A DNA stretch of 64,000 nucleotides from Massilia sp. PDC64. GTDB lineage: Bacteria > Pseudomonadota > Gammaproteobacteria > Burkholderiales > Burkholderiaceae_D. The notes under the pieces are model-generated. The model was not told the origin of the DNA. It saw only the letters and a list, made by a program, of their open reading frames with translations, and did not search any database. Positions 1 to 10,502 of this stretch are shown here, piece by piece. Each line of letters opens with the position of its first letter. Position 1 is the first letter of the stretch. The stretch spans positions 186,001 to 250,000 of the forward strand of contig NZ_FMZS01000009.1 of NCBI RefSeq assembly GCF_900101265.1. The letters are read 5' to 3'. The position numbers were made by a program, and so were the translations under genes.

Positions 1-665
1 GGGTTGAACGGCTGGCGGCGCTCCATGGGCATCGTCTCGGGCAGGTGCTGCCAGCACACCCACCACAGGACGACGGAGAAGGCCAGCAGGCCGAGGAAGA
101 TCGACCGCCAGTCGAACGCGGACACGACCCAGCCGCCCAGCACGGGTGCGATCGCCGGGGCGATCGAGAAGATCATCGTCACCATCGACAGCAGCCGCGC
201 GGCCGGCGCATCCGAATACAGGTCGCGGATGATCGCCCGGCCCACGACGACACCCGCACCGGCCGACACGCCCTGCATGATGCGGAAGATCCACAGGTAG
301 TGCACGGAATGCGCGGACGCGCAGCCGAGCGTCCCGACCGCGAACACGATCAATCCGACGAGGACCACGTTGCGCCGCCCGAACGCATCCGACAGCGCGC
401 CGTGCCACAGCGACATCACGGCGAAGGCCAGCATGTACGCCGTCAGCGTCTGCTGCACTTCCAGCCCGGTCGCGTGCAGCGACGCCTGGATCGCGGGGAA
501 CGCGGGCAGGTAGGCGTCGACGGAGAACGGGCCGAGCATCGACAGCGCGGCCAGCAGGGTGGCAAGGCCGCCTGCGGACAGCATCTTGATCTTGTGCGGC
601 GCGGGCAGCGGGACGGGGGTGACGGGGTCTTTCGGTAGATTGTCCGGTTCGGGTTCGGGTAGCAT
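1..665 (-). CDS. Bcr/CflA-type MFS drug efflux transporter (partial, C-terminus outside window)
   Basis: An uninterrupted minus-strand frame opens with ATG at 665 and runs off the left edge after about 221 codons, so only the N-terminal part is present. It has a proline-rich cytoplasmic start of about 28 residues, then membrane helices typical of the major facilitator superfamily. The first helix carries PFSVDAYLPAFP and the loop after helix 2 carries GALSDAFGRR, both typical of the Bcr/CflA multidrug subfamily. These proteins are inner-membrane proton antiporters that export drugs or small metabolites; the substrate cannot be told from this fragment. The start lies only 3 bases from the stop of the upstream methyltransferase gene, which suggests co-transcription. 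Confidence 0.85.
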   Translation of the reverse strand, partial: MLPEPEPDNLPKDPVTPVPLPAPHKIKMLSAGGLATLLAALSMLGPFSVDAYLPAFPAIQASLHATGLEVQQTLTAYMLAFAVMSLWHGALSDAFGRRNVVLVGLIVFAVGTLGCASAHSVHYLWIFRIMQGVSAGAGVVVGRAIIRDLYSDAPAARLLSMVTMIFSIAPAIAPVLGGWVVSAFDWRSIFLGLLAFSVVLWWVCWQHLPETMPMERRQPFN

Positions 666-668
666 TTA

Positions 669-1889
669 TCAGTCGTCTTTAGGTTTGGCCGGGTCGAGCT
701 GTGATGAGCGGCGGTTGAAGCCCGCGACCATGTCGAAACGGAACAGGCGGCATTCCAGGGCGCCGTTGAAGAACGGGGTCTTGCGCGATTCCTTCAGGCG
801 CAGGAGCTTGGGCAGCCCCAGGTCGGCCGTGAACAGGTACACGGTCCAGCCGGCGAAGCGCTGCTTCAGCGTCGCGGAGAGCTGCTGGTAGAAGCCGACG
901 GCCATCTCGTCCTGCGGGATGGTGGAGTCGCCGCGCACGCCGATCCGCTCGCCGTACGGGGGATTGGTCAGCAGGATGCCGGGCGTGGCCACGGGCGGCT
1001 GCACCTGCTGCGCCTCGATCTGCTTCAGCGGCACCTCGAACAGGATGCCGGCCGAGCGCAGGTTATGGCGCGTCATCGCGACCATGTCGCCGGAGATGTC
1101 GGAGCCGAAGATGGTCGGTTCTGCCGGCAGTGGATTCGGCTTGATGGCCGTCTTCATCTCCTGCCAGGCCTTGGCATTGAAGTTCCTGAATTTCTCGAAC
1201 GCGAAGCGGCGGCGTGCGCCGGGCGGGATGCCCTGCACCATCTGCGCGGCTTCGATCAGGATCGTGCCCGAACCGCACATCGGGTCGAACAGCGGCACGC
1301 CCGGCTTCCAGCCCGCCACACGCAGCAGGCCGGCGGCCAGGTTCTCGCGCAGCGGCGCGTCGCCCGTCTCTTCGCGCCAGCCGCGCTTGAACAGCGCTTC
1401 GCCGGACGTGTCGAGGTAGATCGTGAAGTTGCGCTGGTCGAGAAAGCCCATGATGCGCATGTCCGGCGTGCGCGTGTTCACGGACGGGCGGCGGCCGAAC
1501 TGGTCGCGGAAGCGGTCGCACACGGCGTCCTTGATCTTCAGCGTGGTGAACTCGAGGCTCGTCAGCGGCGACTTGATCGCGGTGATGTCGACGCGGATCG
1601 TGTGGTCGACGCTGAACCAGTCTTCCCACGGCTGTTCCAGCACGAGGTCGTAGATGTCGTTCTCGTTGGCGTACGTGCGGTTGACGATGCGCAGCAGCAC
1701 GCGCGACGCGATGCGCGAATGCAGGTTGATGCGGTACGCGTCCGTGTTCGTACCGGAGCAGTGCACGCCGCCCGGCACCTGGTTGTGCACCTTCAGCGAC
1801 GTGCTGCCGGTGGTCTGTGCGATTTCGGCCAGCTCGTCGGCCAGCGCCTGTTCCATGCCGCGCGGGCAGGGGCAGAAGTAGGAAGTCAT
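669..1889 (-). CDS. THUMP-domain class I SAM-dependent RNA methyltransferase (RlmL/RlmK family)
   Basis: The 406-residue product has an N-terminal THUMP RNA-binding region (about residues 45-155) and a Rossmann methyltransferase domain. The SAM-binding motif DPMCGSGT lies near residue 205, and TNPPYGER near residue 308 is the NPPY motif of N2-guanine/N6-adenine methyltransferases. E. coli RlmKL methylates 23S rRNA G2445 and G2069 with two fused domains. This protein matches only the RlmL half, as is common in betaproteobacteria, so the target (probably 23S G2445) is inferred from the family. The start is supported by the conserved opening MTSYFCPCPRGME. It is followed at 3 bases by the exporter gene and preceded by a terminator hairpin belonging to hemJ. 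Confidence 0.88.
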   Translation of the reverse strand: MTSYFCPCPRGMEQALADELAEIAQTTGSTSLKVHNQVPGGVHCSGTNTDAYRINLHSRIASRVLLRIVNRTYANENDIYDLVLEQPWEDWFSVDHTIRVDITAIKSPLTSLEFTTLKIKDAVCDRFRDQFGRRPSVNTRTPDMRIMGFLDQRNFTIYLDTSGEALFKRGWREETGDAPLRENLAAGLLRVAGWKPGVPLFDPMCGSGTILIEAAQMVQGIPPGARRRFAFEKFRNFNAKAWQEMKTAIKPNPLPAEPTIFGSDISGDMVAMTRHNLRSAGILFEVPLKQIEAQQVQPPVATPGILLTNPPYGERIGVRGDSTIPQDEMAVGFYQQLSATLKQRFAGWTVYLFTADLGLPKLLRLKESRKTPFFNGALECRLFRFDMVAGFNRRSSQLDPAKPKDD

Positions 1890-1921
1890 AGGGGTACCCT
1901 TTATCCGTAGTTGAAAAACAA

Positions 1922-1964
1922 TCGGGGTCAGAGCCCGAATTTCACGGGTGGGCTCTGACCCCGA
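1922..1964. repeat. GGGGTCAGAGC inverted repeat, copy 1
   Basis: A perfect 15-bp inverted repeat (TCGGGGTCAGAGCCC and its complement) with a 13-base loop. The same outer arm, TCGGGGTCAGAGC, recurs at 2459-2501 and 41319-41352, so it is a dispersed palindromic repeat rather than a local operator. It lies past the hemJ terminator in the hemJ-methyltransferase gap. Confidence 0.85.
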
Positions 1965-1970
1965 CTGACT

Positions 1971-2001
1971 AAAACGAAGCGGCCGGGATCGCCCGGCCGC
2001 T
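1971..2001 (-). terminator. Intrinsic terminator downstream of hemJ
   Basis: A perfect 10-bp stem (AGCGGCCGGG paired with CCCGGCCGCT) closes a 4-base loop. Read on the minus strand it is followed by TCGTTTTAG, a short U-rich tract. It lies 26 bases past the hemJ stop. Confidence 0.7.
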
Positions 2002-2026
2002 GGTGAATCTTTTGTTGGTGCGTGAA

Positions 2027-2440
2027 TCAGAACGGCTTTACGACGACCAGGATCACGATGGCCAGCAGCAATAAGACCGGCACTTCATTGAACACGCGAA
2101 ACCACTTATGGCTGCGCGTATTCACACCGCGCTCGAACTTTTTCAGCAGCGATCCACACGCATGATGGTAGCCGATCACGAGGATCACGAGCGCCAGTTT
2201 TGCATGCAGCCAGCCGCCCTTGATGCCGAAGCCCAGCCACAGCCACAGGCCCAGCAACAGCGCCGGCACCATCAGGATCGTCGTGAAACGGTACAGCCGG
2301 CGCCCCATGCCCAGCAGGCGCTCGACGACGGCCGGATTGCTTTCCTGGGCCAGGTTCACGAAGATGCGCGGCAGGTAGAACAGGCCCGCGAACCACGACG
2401 CGATGAAGACGATGTGCAGCGCTTTGATCCAGAGGTACAT
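2027..2440 (-). CDS. hemJ: HemJ-type protoporphyrinogen IX oxidase (CopD-like membrane protein)
   Basis: A 137-residue protein with four predicted membrane segments. It shows the signature of the HemJ family: the opening MYLWIKALHIVFIASWFAGL with a conserved His at residue 9, a WLHAKL segment in the middle, and RVFNEVPVLLLL near the C-terminus. HemJ oxidises protoporphyrinogen IX to protoporphyrin IX in haem synthesis at the inner membrane in bacteria lacking HemG or HemY. Members are often annotated only as CopD family proteins because of weak similarity to the copper-resistance membrane protein; the invariant His and NE-P motif favour HemJ. It stands between two palindromic repeats and ends in its own terminator, so it is probably a single-gene unit. 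Confidence 0.85.
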   Translation of the reverse strand: MYLWIKALHIVFIASWFAGLFYLPRIFVNLAQESNPAVVERLLGMGRRLYRFTTILMVPALLLGLWLWLGFGIKGGWLHAKLALVILVIGYHHACGSLLKKFERGVNTRSHKWFRVFNEVPVLLLLAIVILVVVKPF

Positions 2441-2458
2441 GCAAAACTTTCTAGTCAG

Positions 2459-2501
2459 TCGGGGTCAGAGCACACCCGGGAAAACCGTGCTCTGACCCCG
2501 A
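2459..2501. repeat. GGGGTCAGAGC inverted repeat, copy 2
   Basis: A perfect 15-bp inverted repeat (TCGGGGTCAGAGCAC and its complement) around a 13-base loop, between the proA stop and the hemJ start. Arm and loop lengths match copy 1 while the inner bases differ. It may also help to end proA transcripts, since no other hairpin is seen there. Confidence 0.85.
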
Positions 2502-2527
2502 TTATTTCAGATACATGCGCGTCCTTG

Positions 2528-3793
2528 TTATTTACGCACTTCGCCGTGACCAAAGACCACGTACTTCAGCGACGTCAGGCCTTCCAGGCCGACCGGCCCG
2601 CGCGCATGCAACTTGTCGTTCGAGATGCCGATCTCCGCGCCGAGGCCGTATTCGAAGCCGTCGGCGAAGCGCGTCGACGCATTGATCATCACGGAGGCCG
2701 AATCCACTTCGCGCAGGAAGCGCATCGCGTCCGTGTAATCCTCGGTGACGATGGCGTCCGTGTGTTTCGACGAATACGTGTTGATGTGCTCGATGGCCGC
2801 GTCGATGCCGTCCACGATCTTCACGGCGAGGATCGGCGCCAGGTATTCCGTACTCCAGTCCTCTTCCGTCGCGGGCGTCAGATGCGGGTAGCCCTGCAGG
2901 ATCGCCAGCGCTTCCGGATCCGCGCGCAGCTCCACTTCCTTCGTCGCATACAGCTCGGCCAGTTGCGGCAGCACGGTCGGGGCGATGGCGCGGGCGACGA
3001 GCAGCGTCTCCATCGTGTTGCACGTGCCGTAGCGGTGCGTCTTCGCGTTCATCGCGATCGGCAGCGCTTTCGCAATGTCCGCCTTCGCGTCGATGTAGAC
3101 GTGGCAGATGCCGTCCAGGTGCTTGATCATCGGGACGGTGGACTCTTTCATGAGGCGCGCGATCAGGCCCTTGCCGCCGCGCGGGACGATGACGTCCACG
3201 AATTCCGGCATCGTGATGAGGGCGCCGACGGCGGCGCGGTCCGTCGTCTCGACGACCTGCACGCCGTGTTCCGGCAGGCCGGCGCCGCGCAGGCCCTCGG
3301 CCACCAACGCTGCCAGCGCGCGGTTGCAGTGGATGGCTTCAGAGCCGCCGCGCAGGATGGCGGCGTTGCCGCTCTTGATGCACAGGCCGGCCGCGTCGAC
3401 CGTCACGTTCGGGCGCGCTTCGTAGATGATGCCGATGACGCCCAGCGGCACGCGCATGCGGCCCACCTGGATGCCCGTCGGGCGGAATTTGAGGTCGGTG
3501 ATTTCGCCGATCGGGTCGGGCAGCGCGACGATCTGGCGCAGGCCGTCGACCATCGTGGCGATCGCCTTGTCGGACAGCGCAAGGCGGTCCAGCAGCGCCG
3601 GCTCCAGGCCGGCGGCCGCCGCCGCTTCCATGTCGCGCGCGTTGGCGGCGCGGAGCTGGTCGGCGTCGCGCTCGATGGCGGCAGCGATCAGCAGCAAGGC
3701 CTGGTTGCGGGTCGCGCTGTCCGCGCGCGCCATCCCGCGCGAGGCCGCGCGCGCCTGGCGGCCGATTGTGTGCATGTAGTCGGTGATGTCCAT
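2528..3793 (-). CDS. proA: Glutamate-5-semialdehyde dehydrogenase (gamma-glutamyl phosphate reductase)
   Basis: The 421-residue product performs the second step of proline synthesis, the NADPH-dependent reduction of gamma-glutamyl phosphate to glutamate-5-semialdehyde in the cytoplasm. It is full length and has the aldehyde dehydrogenase fold. The catalytic Cys sits in RYGTCNTMETLLV, and IIYEARPNVTVDAA and KSGNAAILRGGSEA are family signatures. A longer frame continues upstream through holA territory, so ATG at 3793 was chosen; it begins MDITDYMHTIG as in relatives. It lies 23 bases after holA. The lptE-holA-proA order is common in betaproteobacteria. The proB partner is not in the window. Confidence 0.97.
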   Translation of the reverse strand: MDITDYMHTIGRQARAASRGMARADSATRNQALLLIAAAIERDADQLRAANARDMEAAAAAGLEPALLDRLALSDKAIATMVDGLRQIVALPDPIGEITDLKFRPTGIQVGRMRVPLGVIGIIYEARPNVTVDAAGLCIKSGNAAILRGGSEAIHCNRALAALVAEGLRGAGLPEHGVQVVETTDRAAVGALITMPEFVDVIVPRGGKGLIARLMKESTVPMIKHLDGICHVYIDAKADIAKALPIAMNAKTHRYGTCNTMETLLVARAIAPTVLPQLAELYATKEVELRADPEALAILQGYPHLTPATEEDWSTEYLAPILAVKIVDGIDAAIEHINTYSSKHTDAIVTEDYTDAMRFLREVDSASVMINASTRFADGFEYGLGAEIGISNDKLHARGPVGLEGLTSLKYVVFGHGEVRK

Positions 3794-3816
3794 CGTGCTT
3801 CGTTCCTGTGTATTCG

Positions 3817-4833
3817 TTATGTCGATGCGACTTTCAACGCCAGCTGCAGCATCGCATCCCACGCATCGCCCGCGAACTGCTTCGCGCGCAGGCCCTTGAC
3901 CATCTTGTCGACCTGCGCCGCCTGCTGCAGCGCGGCTTCCAGGGTCGGCAGCGAGATCCGGCGCAGCGCCGGTTCCATCATGCGCTCGCGCGGGCCCCAG
4001 ATGCGGTATTCCTTCAGCAGGGCGCCCAGCGGGCGTCCCTGCGCCATCCCTGCCTTTAATTTTAGCAGCGTGCGGATTTCTTCGGAGACGGCCCACAACA
4101 CCAGCGGCAGCGCCTCGCCCTCGCCTTTCAAACCTTCCAGCATGCGCACGAGGCGCGCCGGGTCGCCGGCCAGCATCGCTTCCGACAGTTTGAAGACGTC
4201 GTAGCGCGCCACGTTCAGCACGGCGTCGTGCACCTGCTCGTACGTCAGCTTGCCCGGCTCGTACAGCAGGCCGAGCTTCTGGATTTCCTGGTGCGCGGCC
4301 AGCAAATTGCCCTCGACGCGGTCGGCGATGAAGTCCAGGCTCTGGCGGTCCGCGCTCTGGTTCTGGCTCGATAAACGCATGCCGATCCAGCCCGGCAGCT
4401 GCGCGCGTTCCACGTTCGGGATCTCGATGTAGACCGCCGCCTGCTGCAGTGCCGCCACCCACGACGCCTTGGCCGTCTGCCAGTCCAGCTTCGGCAGGGT
4501 GATCAGGGTAAGGTTGTCGGGGTTCAGGTCCTTGGCGTAGTTCTGCAGGGCCGCGCTGCCGTCCTTGCCCGGCTTGCCGCCGGGGATGCGCAGCTCGATC
4601 AGCTTCTTGTCGCCGAACAGCGACATGGCCTGGTTGGCGGCCAGCAGCTCGCCCCATTTGAAGTTGCGCTCGACCGTGAGCACGTCGCGCTCGGAATACC
4701 CTTGCGCGCGCGCGGCGCGGCGGATCTTGTCCGCCGCTTCCAGCGCGAGCAGGTGCTCGTCGCTGGCGATCACGTACAGGGGCGCGAGCCCCTTGGCGAG
4801 GTGCCCGTCGAGCGCCTCAGGCCGCAACTGCAT
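3817..4833 (-). CDS. holA: DNA polymerase III subunit delta
   Basis: A 338-residue protein, the usual length for the delta subunit of the clamp loader, which opens the beta sliding clamp and loads it onto primed DNA. The N-terminal part shows the expected start MQLRPEALDGHL...LAPLYVIASDE, followed by the AAA-like core and an all-helical C-terminal collar domain ending around residue 335. The gene starts 15 bases after the lptE stop and is followed by proA. Confidence 0.95.
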   Translation of the reverse strand: MQLRPEALDGHLAKGLAPLYVIASDEHLLALEAADKIRRAARAQGYSERDVLTVERNFKWGELLAANQAMSLFGDKKLIELRIPGGKPGKDGSAALQNYAKDLNPDNLTLITLPKLDWQTAKASWVAALQQAAVYIEIPNVERAQLPGWIGMRLSSQNQSADRQSLDFIADRVEGNLLAAHQEIQKLGLLYEPGKLTYEQVHDAVLNVARYDVFKLSEAMLAGDPARLVRMLEGLKGEGEALPLVLWAVSEEIRTLLKLKAGMAQGRPLGALLKEYRIWGPRERMMEPALRRISLPTLEAALQQAAQVDKMVKGLRAKQFAGDAWDAMLQLALKVAST

Positions 4834-4848
4834 GGTGTTCCTTTTTCT

Positions 4849-5370
4849 TTAAGTCGCTGGTTTGATCGAAGCGAGGCGGCGCATGATCTGCTGCACGAGG
4901 TCCGCCTGCATGTCGCGGTACAGCAGCGCTTCTTCCGATTCCTTGGCCAGCACCTGGGTCTCGTCGAACGCCATGTTCCGGCGCAGCGAGATCTCGGTCG
5001 GCGGCACCAGTTCCACGCCCTTCGCGTCGCGCACGGTGAACGACATCCTGTACGTCAGCAGGTATTCGCGCACGCGGCCCAGGCTGTTCAGCGACAGGAT
5101 CGATTTATTGCGCGACTCGCCCAGCAGCACGAACTGCGCCTCGGCATCCGTCGCCTTGTCAGCGATGACCACCTGGTCGGTCGCGCGCAGGTTGCGCTTG
5201 AGTTCCGTACCGAGCGCGGACGTATCCGGGAAGCCCAGGTAAATGCTGTGGAACGGCATCGTGTAGCTGCCGTTCGAACCGCGCAGCTGGAAGCCGCAGC
5301 CTGCGATGGCGGATGCCACCAGCAGGGCCGCGGCCGCGCGCACCGCCAACTTCCGGGTCAGGGCGCGCAT
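4849..5370 (-). CDS. lptE: LPS-assembly lipoprotein LptE
   Basis: A 173-residue outer-membrane lipoprotein. The signal peptide ends in the lipobox SAIAGC, so Cys25 would be lipidated. GFQLRG immediately after it is the hallmark start of mature LptE. LptE plugs the LptD barrel and helps insert LPS into the outer leaflet; lptD itself lies at 22.2-24.5 kb. The gene starts 3 bases after the leuS stop, so it is probably co-transcribed with leuS and holA. Confidence 0.95.
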   Translation of the reverse strand: MRALTRKLAVRAAAALLVASAIAGCGFQLRGSNGSYTMPFHSIYLGFPDTSALGTELKRNLRATDQVVIADKATDAEAQFVLLGESRNKSILSLNSLGRVREYLLTYRMSFTVRDAKGVELVPPTEISLRRNMAFDETQVLAKESEEALLYRDMQADLVQQIMRRLASIKPAT

Positions 5371-5373
5371 GGC

Positions 5374-8019
<2,646 letters not shown>

Positions 8020-8020
8020 G

Positions 8021-8054
8021 ATGTTCTGCGGACTGAAAGAGGTGAGCAGAACAT
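8021..8054 (-). promoter_or_regulatory. Inverted repeat in the leuS leader
   Basis: ATGTTCTGC (8021-8029) and GCAGAACAT (8046-8054) form a perfect 9-bp inverted repeat with a 16-base spacer, ending one base before the chosen leuS start codon. In mRNA it would place the ribosome-binding region in a stem. Whether it acts as an RNA hairpin or a DNA operator is unknown. Confidence 0.5.
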
Positions 8055-8079
8055 TATATCGTGTCACATGACAAGCGAC

Positions 8080-8406
8080 CTATCGCAGTTCGAGCTCCAG
8101 CGCCGGCTGTTCGCCGTAGTCCTCGTAGCGTTCGTTGATGCCGATGATGCAGAACGCCATCTCTTCCAGCACGTCCGGCGCCCGTTCGCGCAGGGCTTCC
8201 GAGTGCGTCACGACGATGTGCAGCACCTCGTCCTTCTTCAGGCGGACGCTGCTCATGCCGTCCTCGTCGCGCAGATAGCTCAGGCAATCGACCCAGGAAT
8301 CCATCGTGTGCGCGTACGAATCGGGAAAGCCGAAGGCGCGCTGGCTCTCGACGTGGAAGCTTTCCGCGTCGGTGATCGCGGCGCCGTTGAGCTCGACGGT
8401 GGCCAT
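8080..8406 (-). CDS. Barstar family protein (orphan barnase-inhibitor fold)
   Basis: A 108-residue acidic protein. The segment FPDSYAHTMDSWVDCLSYLR (about residues 27-46) matches the central helix of barstar, where a Trp-Asp-Cys-Leu core packs against the RNase. Classical barstar binds and inhibits barnase in the cytoplasm. No barnase-like ribonuclease gene is in the window, so the partner is unknown and the protein may have another binding role. It lies between dapB and leuS on the same strand, 60 bases before the leuS start. A pair of palindromic repeats separates it from dapB. Confidence 0.8.
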   Translation of the reverse strand: MATVELNGAAITDAESFHVESQRAFGFPDSYAHTMDSWVDCLSYLRDEDGMSSVRLKKDEVLHIVVTHSEALRERAPDVLEEMAFCIIGINERYEDYGEQPALELELR

Positions 8407-8436
8407 GGGGGTCTCCTGTTAGGTAACGTAAAACGA

Positions 8437-8514
8437 CGTCGCCCCTGCGGAGGCAGGGGCCCAAGTTCTCGTCCGGAGCCGCAAAATTGGGTTCCCGCCT
8501 GCGCGGGAACGACG
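8437..8514. repeat. Double-hairpin repeat (dRS3-like), copy 1
   Basis: Two palindromes form one inverted unit: GCCCCTGC/GCAGGGGC (8441-8460) and GTTCCCGC/GCGGGAAC (8491-8510), each with a 4-base loop. They are bordered by CGTCG at the left and CGACG at the right, with CCCAA and TTGGG facing inward. The second 20-mer resembles the neisserial dRS3 pattern ATTCCC-N8-GGGAAT. A second unit lies at 34491-34574. Confidence 0.8.
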
Positions 8515-8559
8515 GGGATAGTATGCCAGCAGATCGCCAGCCGGGCCGTCCAGTTCGGA

Positions 8560-9369
8560 TCAGCCCTTGAGGCCCAGCACGTCCTGCATGTCGTACAGGC
8601 CCGTTGCCTTGTCGGCAATATAACGCGCGGCGCGCAGCGAGCCCTGGGCGTAGCTGACGCGGCTGCTGGATTTGTGGCTGATCTCGATGCGCTCGCCGAT
8701 GCCGGCGAACAGCACGGTGTGGTCGCCCACGATGTCGCCGCCGCGGACGGTCGCGAAGCCGATCGTCGACGGGTCGCGCTCGCCCGTCACGCCTTCGCGG
8801 CCGTAGACGGCGCATTCCTTCAGGTCGCGGCCGAGGGCGTCGGCGATCACTTCGCCCATCTTGAGCGCCGTGCCGGACGGGGCGTCGACCTTGTGGCGGT
8901 GGTGGGCTTCGATGATCTCGATGTCATAGCCCTCAGAGAAGTTCTTGGCCGCCATTTCCAGCAGCTTCAACGTGACGTTCACGCCGATGCTCATGTTCGG
9001 GGCGAACACGATCGCGGTCTTCTCGGCGGCGGTGCGGATGGCGGCCTTGCCCGCGTCGTCGAAACCGGTGGTGCCGATGATCATCTTGATGCCGTGCGCG
9101 GCGCAGTATTCCAGGTGGCGCAGCGTGCCTTCCGGGCGCGTGAAATCGATCAGGAAGTCGGCGTCGGCGAGACCCTTGTCCAGGTCGGACTGGATCACGA
9201 CACCGGTCAGCTGGCCGGAAAACGCGCCGGCGTCGGAATTGATGAACGGGTTGCCTTCGCGGTCGAGGGCGCCGGCCAGGACGGCGTCCGGCGCGGCGGC
9301 GATGGCTTCGATCAGCATGCGGCCCATGCGGCCGCTGGCGCCGGCTACGGCGATTTTCAGTTGGGTCAT
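8560..9369 (-). CDS. dapB: 4-hydroxy-tetrahydrodipicolinate reductase
   Basis: A 269-residue cytoplasmic enzyme of lysine and diaminopimelate synthesis that reduces 4-hydroxy-tetrahydrodipicolinate with NAD(P)H. GASGRMGRMLIEA near the N-terminus is the nucleotide-binding loop. HHRHKVDAPSGTAL near residue 160 contains the catalytic His/Lys signature of DapB. It begins at the base before the bamE stop region (bamE starts at 9987 and ends at 9370), so the two genes abut with no gap and are probably co-transcribed. Confidence 0.97.
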   Translation of the reverse strand: MTQLKIAVAGASGRMGRMLIEAIAAAPDAVLAGALDREGNPFINSDAGAFSGQLTGVVIQSDLDKGLADADFLIDFTRPEGTLRHLEYCAAHGIKMIIGTTGFDDAGKAAIRTAAEKTAIVFAPNMSIGVNVTLKLLEMAAKNFSEGYDIEIIEAHHRHKVDAPSGTALKMGEVIADALGRDLKECAVYGREGVTGERDPSTIGFATVRGGDIVGDHTVLFAGIGERIEISHKSSSRVSYAQGSLRAARYIADKATGLYDMQDVLGLKG

Positions 9370-9987
9370 TTATTGTCCTCCGCCGCCTTTCGCAGCCTCG
9401 TCGCGTTTGCGCTTGAGCTCGTCCAGCGATTCCTGCTCGGATTTTTCTTCGTATTTCGAGATGCCGATCAGGCGATTGATGTAGTCGCGTTCCGTCGGCA
9501 GGTTGCCACCGTCGAAGTGGTCGACCTTGTCGTCTTTAAAATAGACGGTGACGCGGCTGGTGGTCAGCTCGCCGTTACCGCGCGCAAGGTAGAACGGGTA
9601 ATCCCAGCGATCCTTGTGGAAGGCGTCCTGCAGCAGCGGGGTGCCGAGGATGAATTTCACCTGGTCGCGGGTCTGGCCGACCTTCAGCTGGTTCAGCATT
9701 TCCTGCGACACGAAATTGCCCTGCTGGATGTCCGGCCGATACGGCGAGAAGATCCAGAGGAATTTCTGCAGCTTGGTGACGGTCGTCGTCTGCGCGCCCG
9801 CGTTCGCGATTGCCGCCGACTTGCCCGCATCGGCGGCGACCGCGGCGGGGGCGGTGCTCACCGGCTCGGCCGGCTTGGTCTGGTTACGCCAGGCCGCGCA
9901 GCCGGACAGCGCCAGCGTCATGCAGGCGAGGCCGGCCACGAGCGCTGCCCGTGCGTGGGAACGATGGAAAACGGCTTTAGTGCGCAT
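9370..9987 (-). CDS. bamE: Outer membrane protein assembly factor BamE
   Basis: A 205-residue lipoprotein with signal peptide and lipobox LALSGC. The SmpA/OmlA domain lies at about residues 70-165 (KLQKFLWIFSPYRPDIQQGN, then KVGQTRDQVKFILGTPLLQD). BamE supports the BAM complex that inserts barrels into the outer membrane. The protein is nearly twice the length of E. coli BamE because of an Ala-rich linker after the lipid anchor and a highly charged C-terminal helix ending in GGGGQ. It is divergent from fur, an arrangement common in betaproteobacteria. Confidence 0.93.
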   Translation of the reverse strand: MRTKAVFHRSHARAALVAGLACMTLALSGCAAWRNQTKPAEPVSTAPAAVAADAGKSAAIANAGAQTTTVTKLQKFLWIFSPYRPDIQQGNFVSQEMLNQLKVGQTRDQVKFILGTPLLQDAFHKDRWDYPFYLARGNGELTTSRVTVYFKDDKVDHFDGGNLPTERDYINRLIGISKYEEKSEQESLDELKRKRDEAAKGGGGQ

Positions 9988-10068
9988 ATCTGACCTTAAA
10001 ATCGATGAGGCGGGAGCTTGTAAAACGCTATATCATAAAGCACTCCGCCCATATCCGAGTAACAAAAC

Positions 10069-10497
10069 ATGAGCAACAATCCAACCGACCTGAAAGCCAG
10101 CGGCCTGAAAGCGACCTTGCCTCGGCTGAAAATCCTGGAAATCTTCCAGAACAGCGCGGTGCGGCACCTGACGGCGGAAGACGTCTACAAGACCCTGCTG
10201 AACGAAAACATGGACGTGGGCCTGGCGACTGTCTATCGGGTGCTGACCCAGTTCGAACAGGCCGGACTCCTGAACCGCAATCACTTTGAAACCGGCAAGG
10301 CGATCTACGAACTGAACGCCGGCTCGCACCACGACCACCTCGTCTGCCTTGACTGCGGCCACGTGGAAGAGTTCTACGACGACGAAATCGAAAGCCGCCA
10401 GCAGAAGATCGCCAGCGAACGCGGCTTCAAGATCGCCGAGCACGCGCTGGCCATCTACGGCCACTGCCAGAAGACGGACTGCCCGCACCGGCATTAA
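10069..10497 (+). CDS. fur: Ferric uptake regulator Fur
   Basis: A 142-residue Fe(II)-responsive repressor. The winged-helix DNA-binding half (about residues 1-85) begins with GLKATLPRLKILEIF, and the dimerisation half carries the metal-binding signature HHDHLVCLDCGHVEEF. Likely targets in this window are the feoAB and bfd promoters, which carry Fur-box-like palindromes (47421-47439 and 47539-47557). It is divergent from bamE over an 81-base gap that shows no clear Fur box. It converges with hrcA, with 5 bases between the stops. Confidence 0.97.
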   Translation: MSNNPTDLKASGLKATLPRLKILEIFQNSAVRHLTAEDVYKTLLNENMDVGLATVYRVLTQFEQAGLLNRNHFETGKAIYELNAGSHHDHLVCLDCGHVEEFYDDEIESRQQKIASERGFKIAEHALAIYGHCQKTDCPHRH

Positions 10498-10502
10498 AAC
10501 GG

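Noticed and set aside
2108..4204. Long plus-strand frame opposite hemJ, proA and holA
   Set aside because: Shadow of real minus-strand genes, with Arg/His/Asp-rich low-complexity product and no start context.
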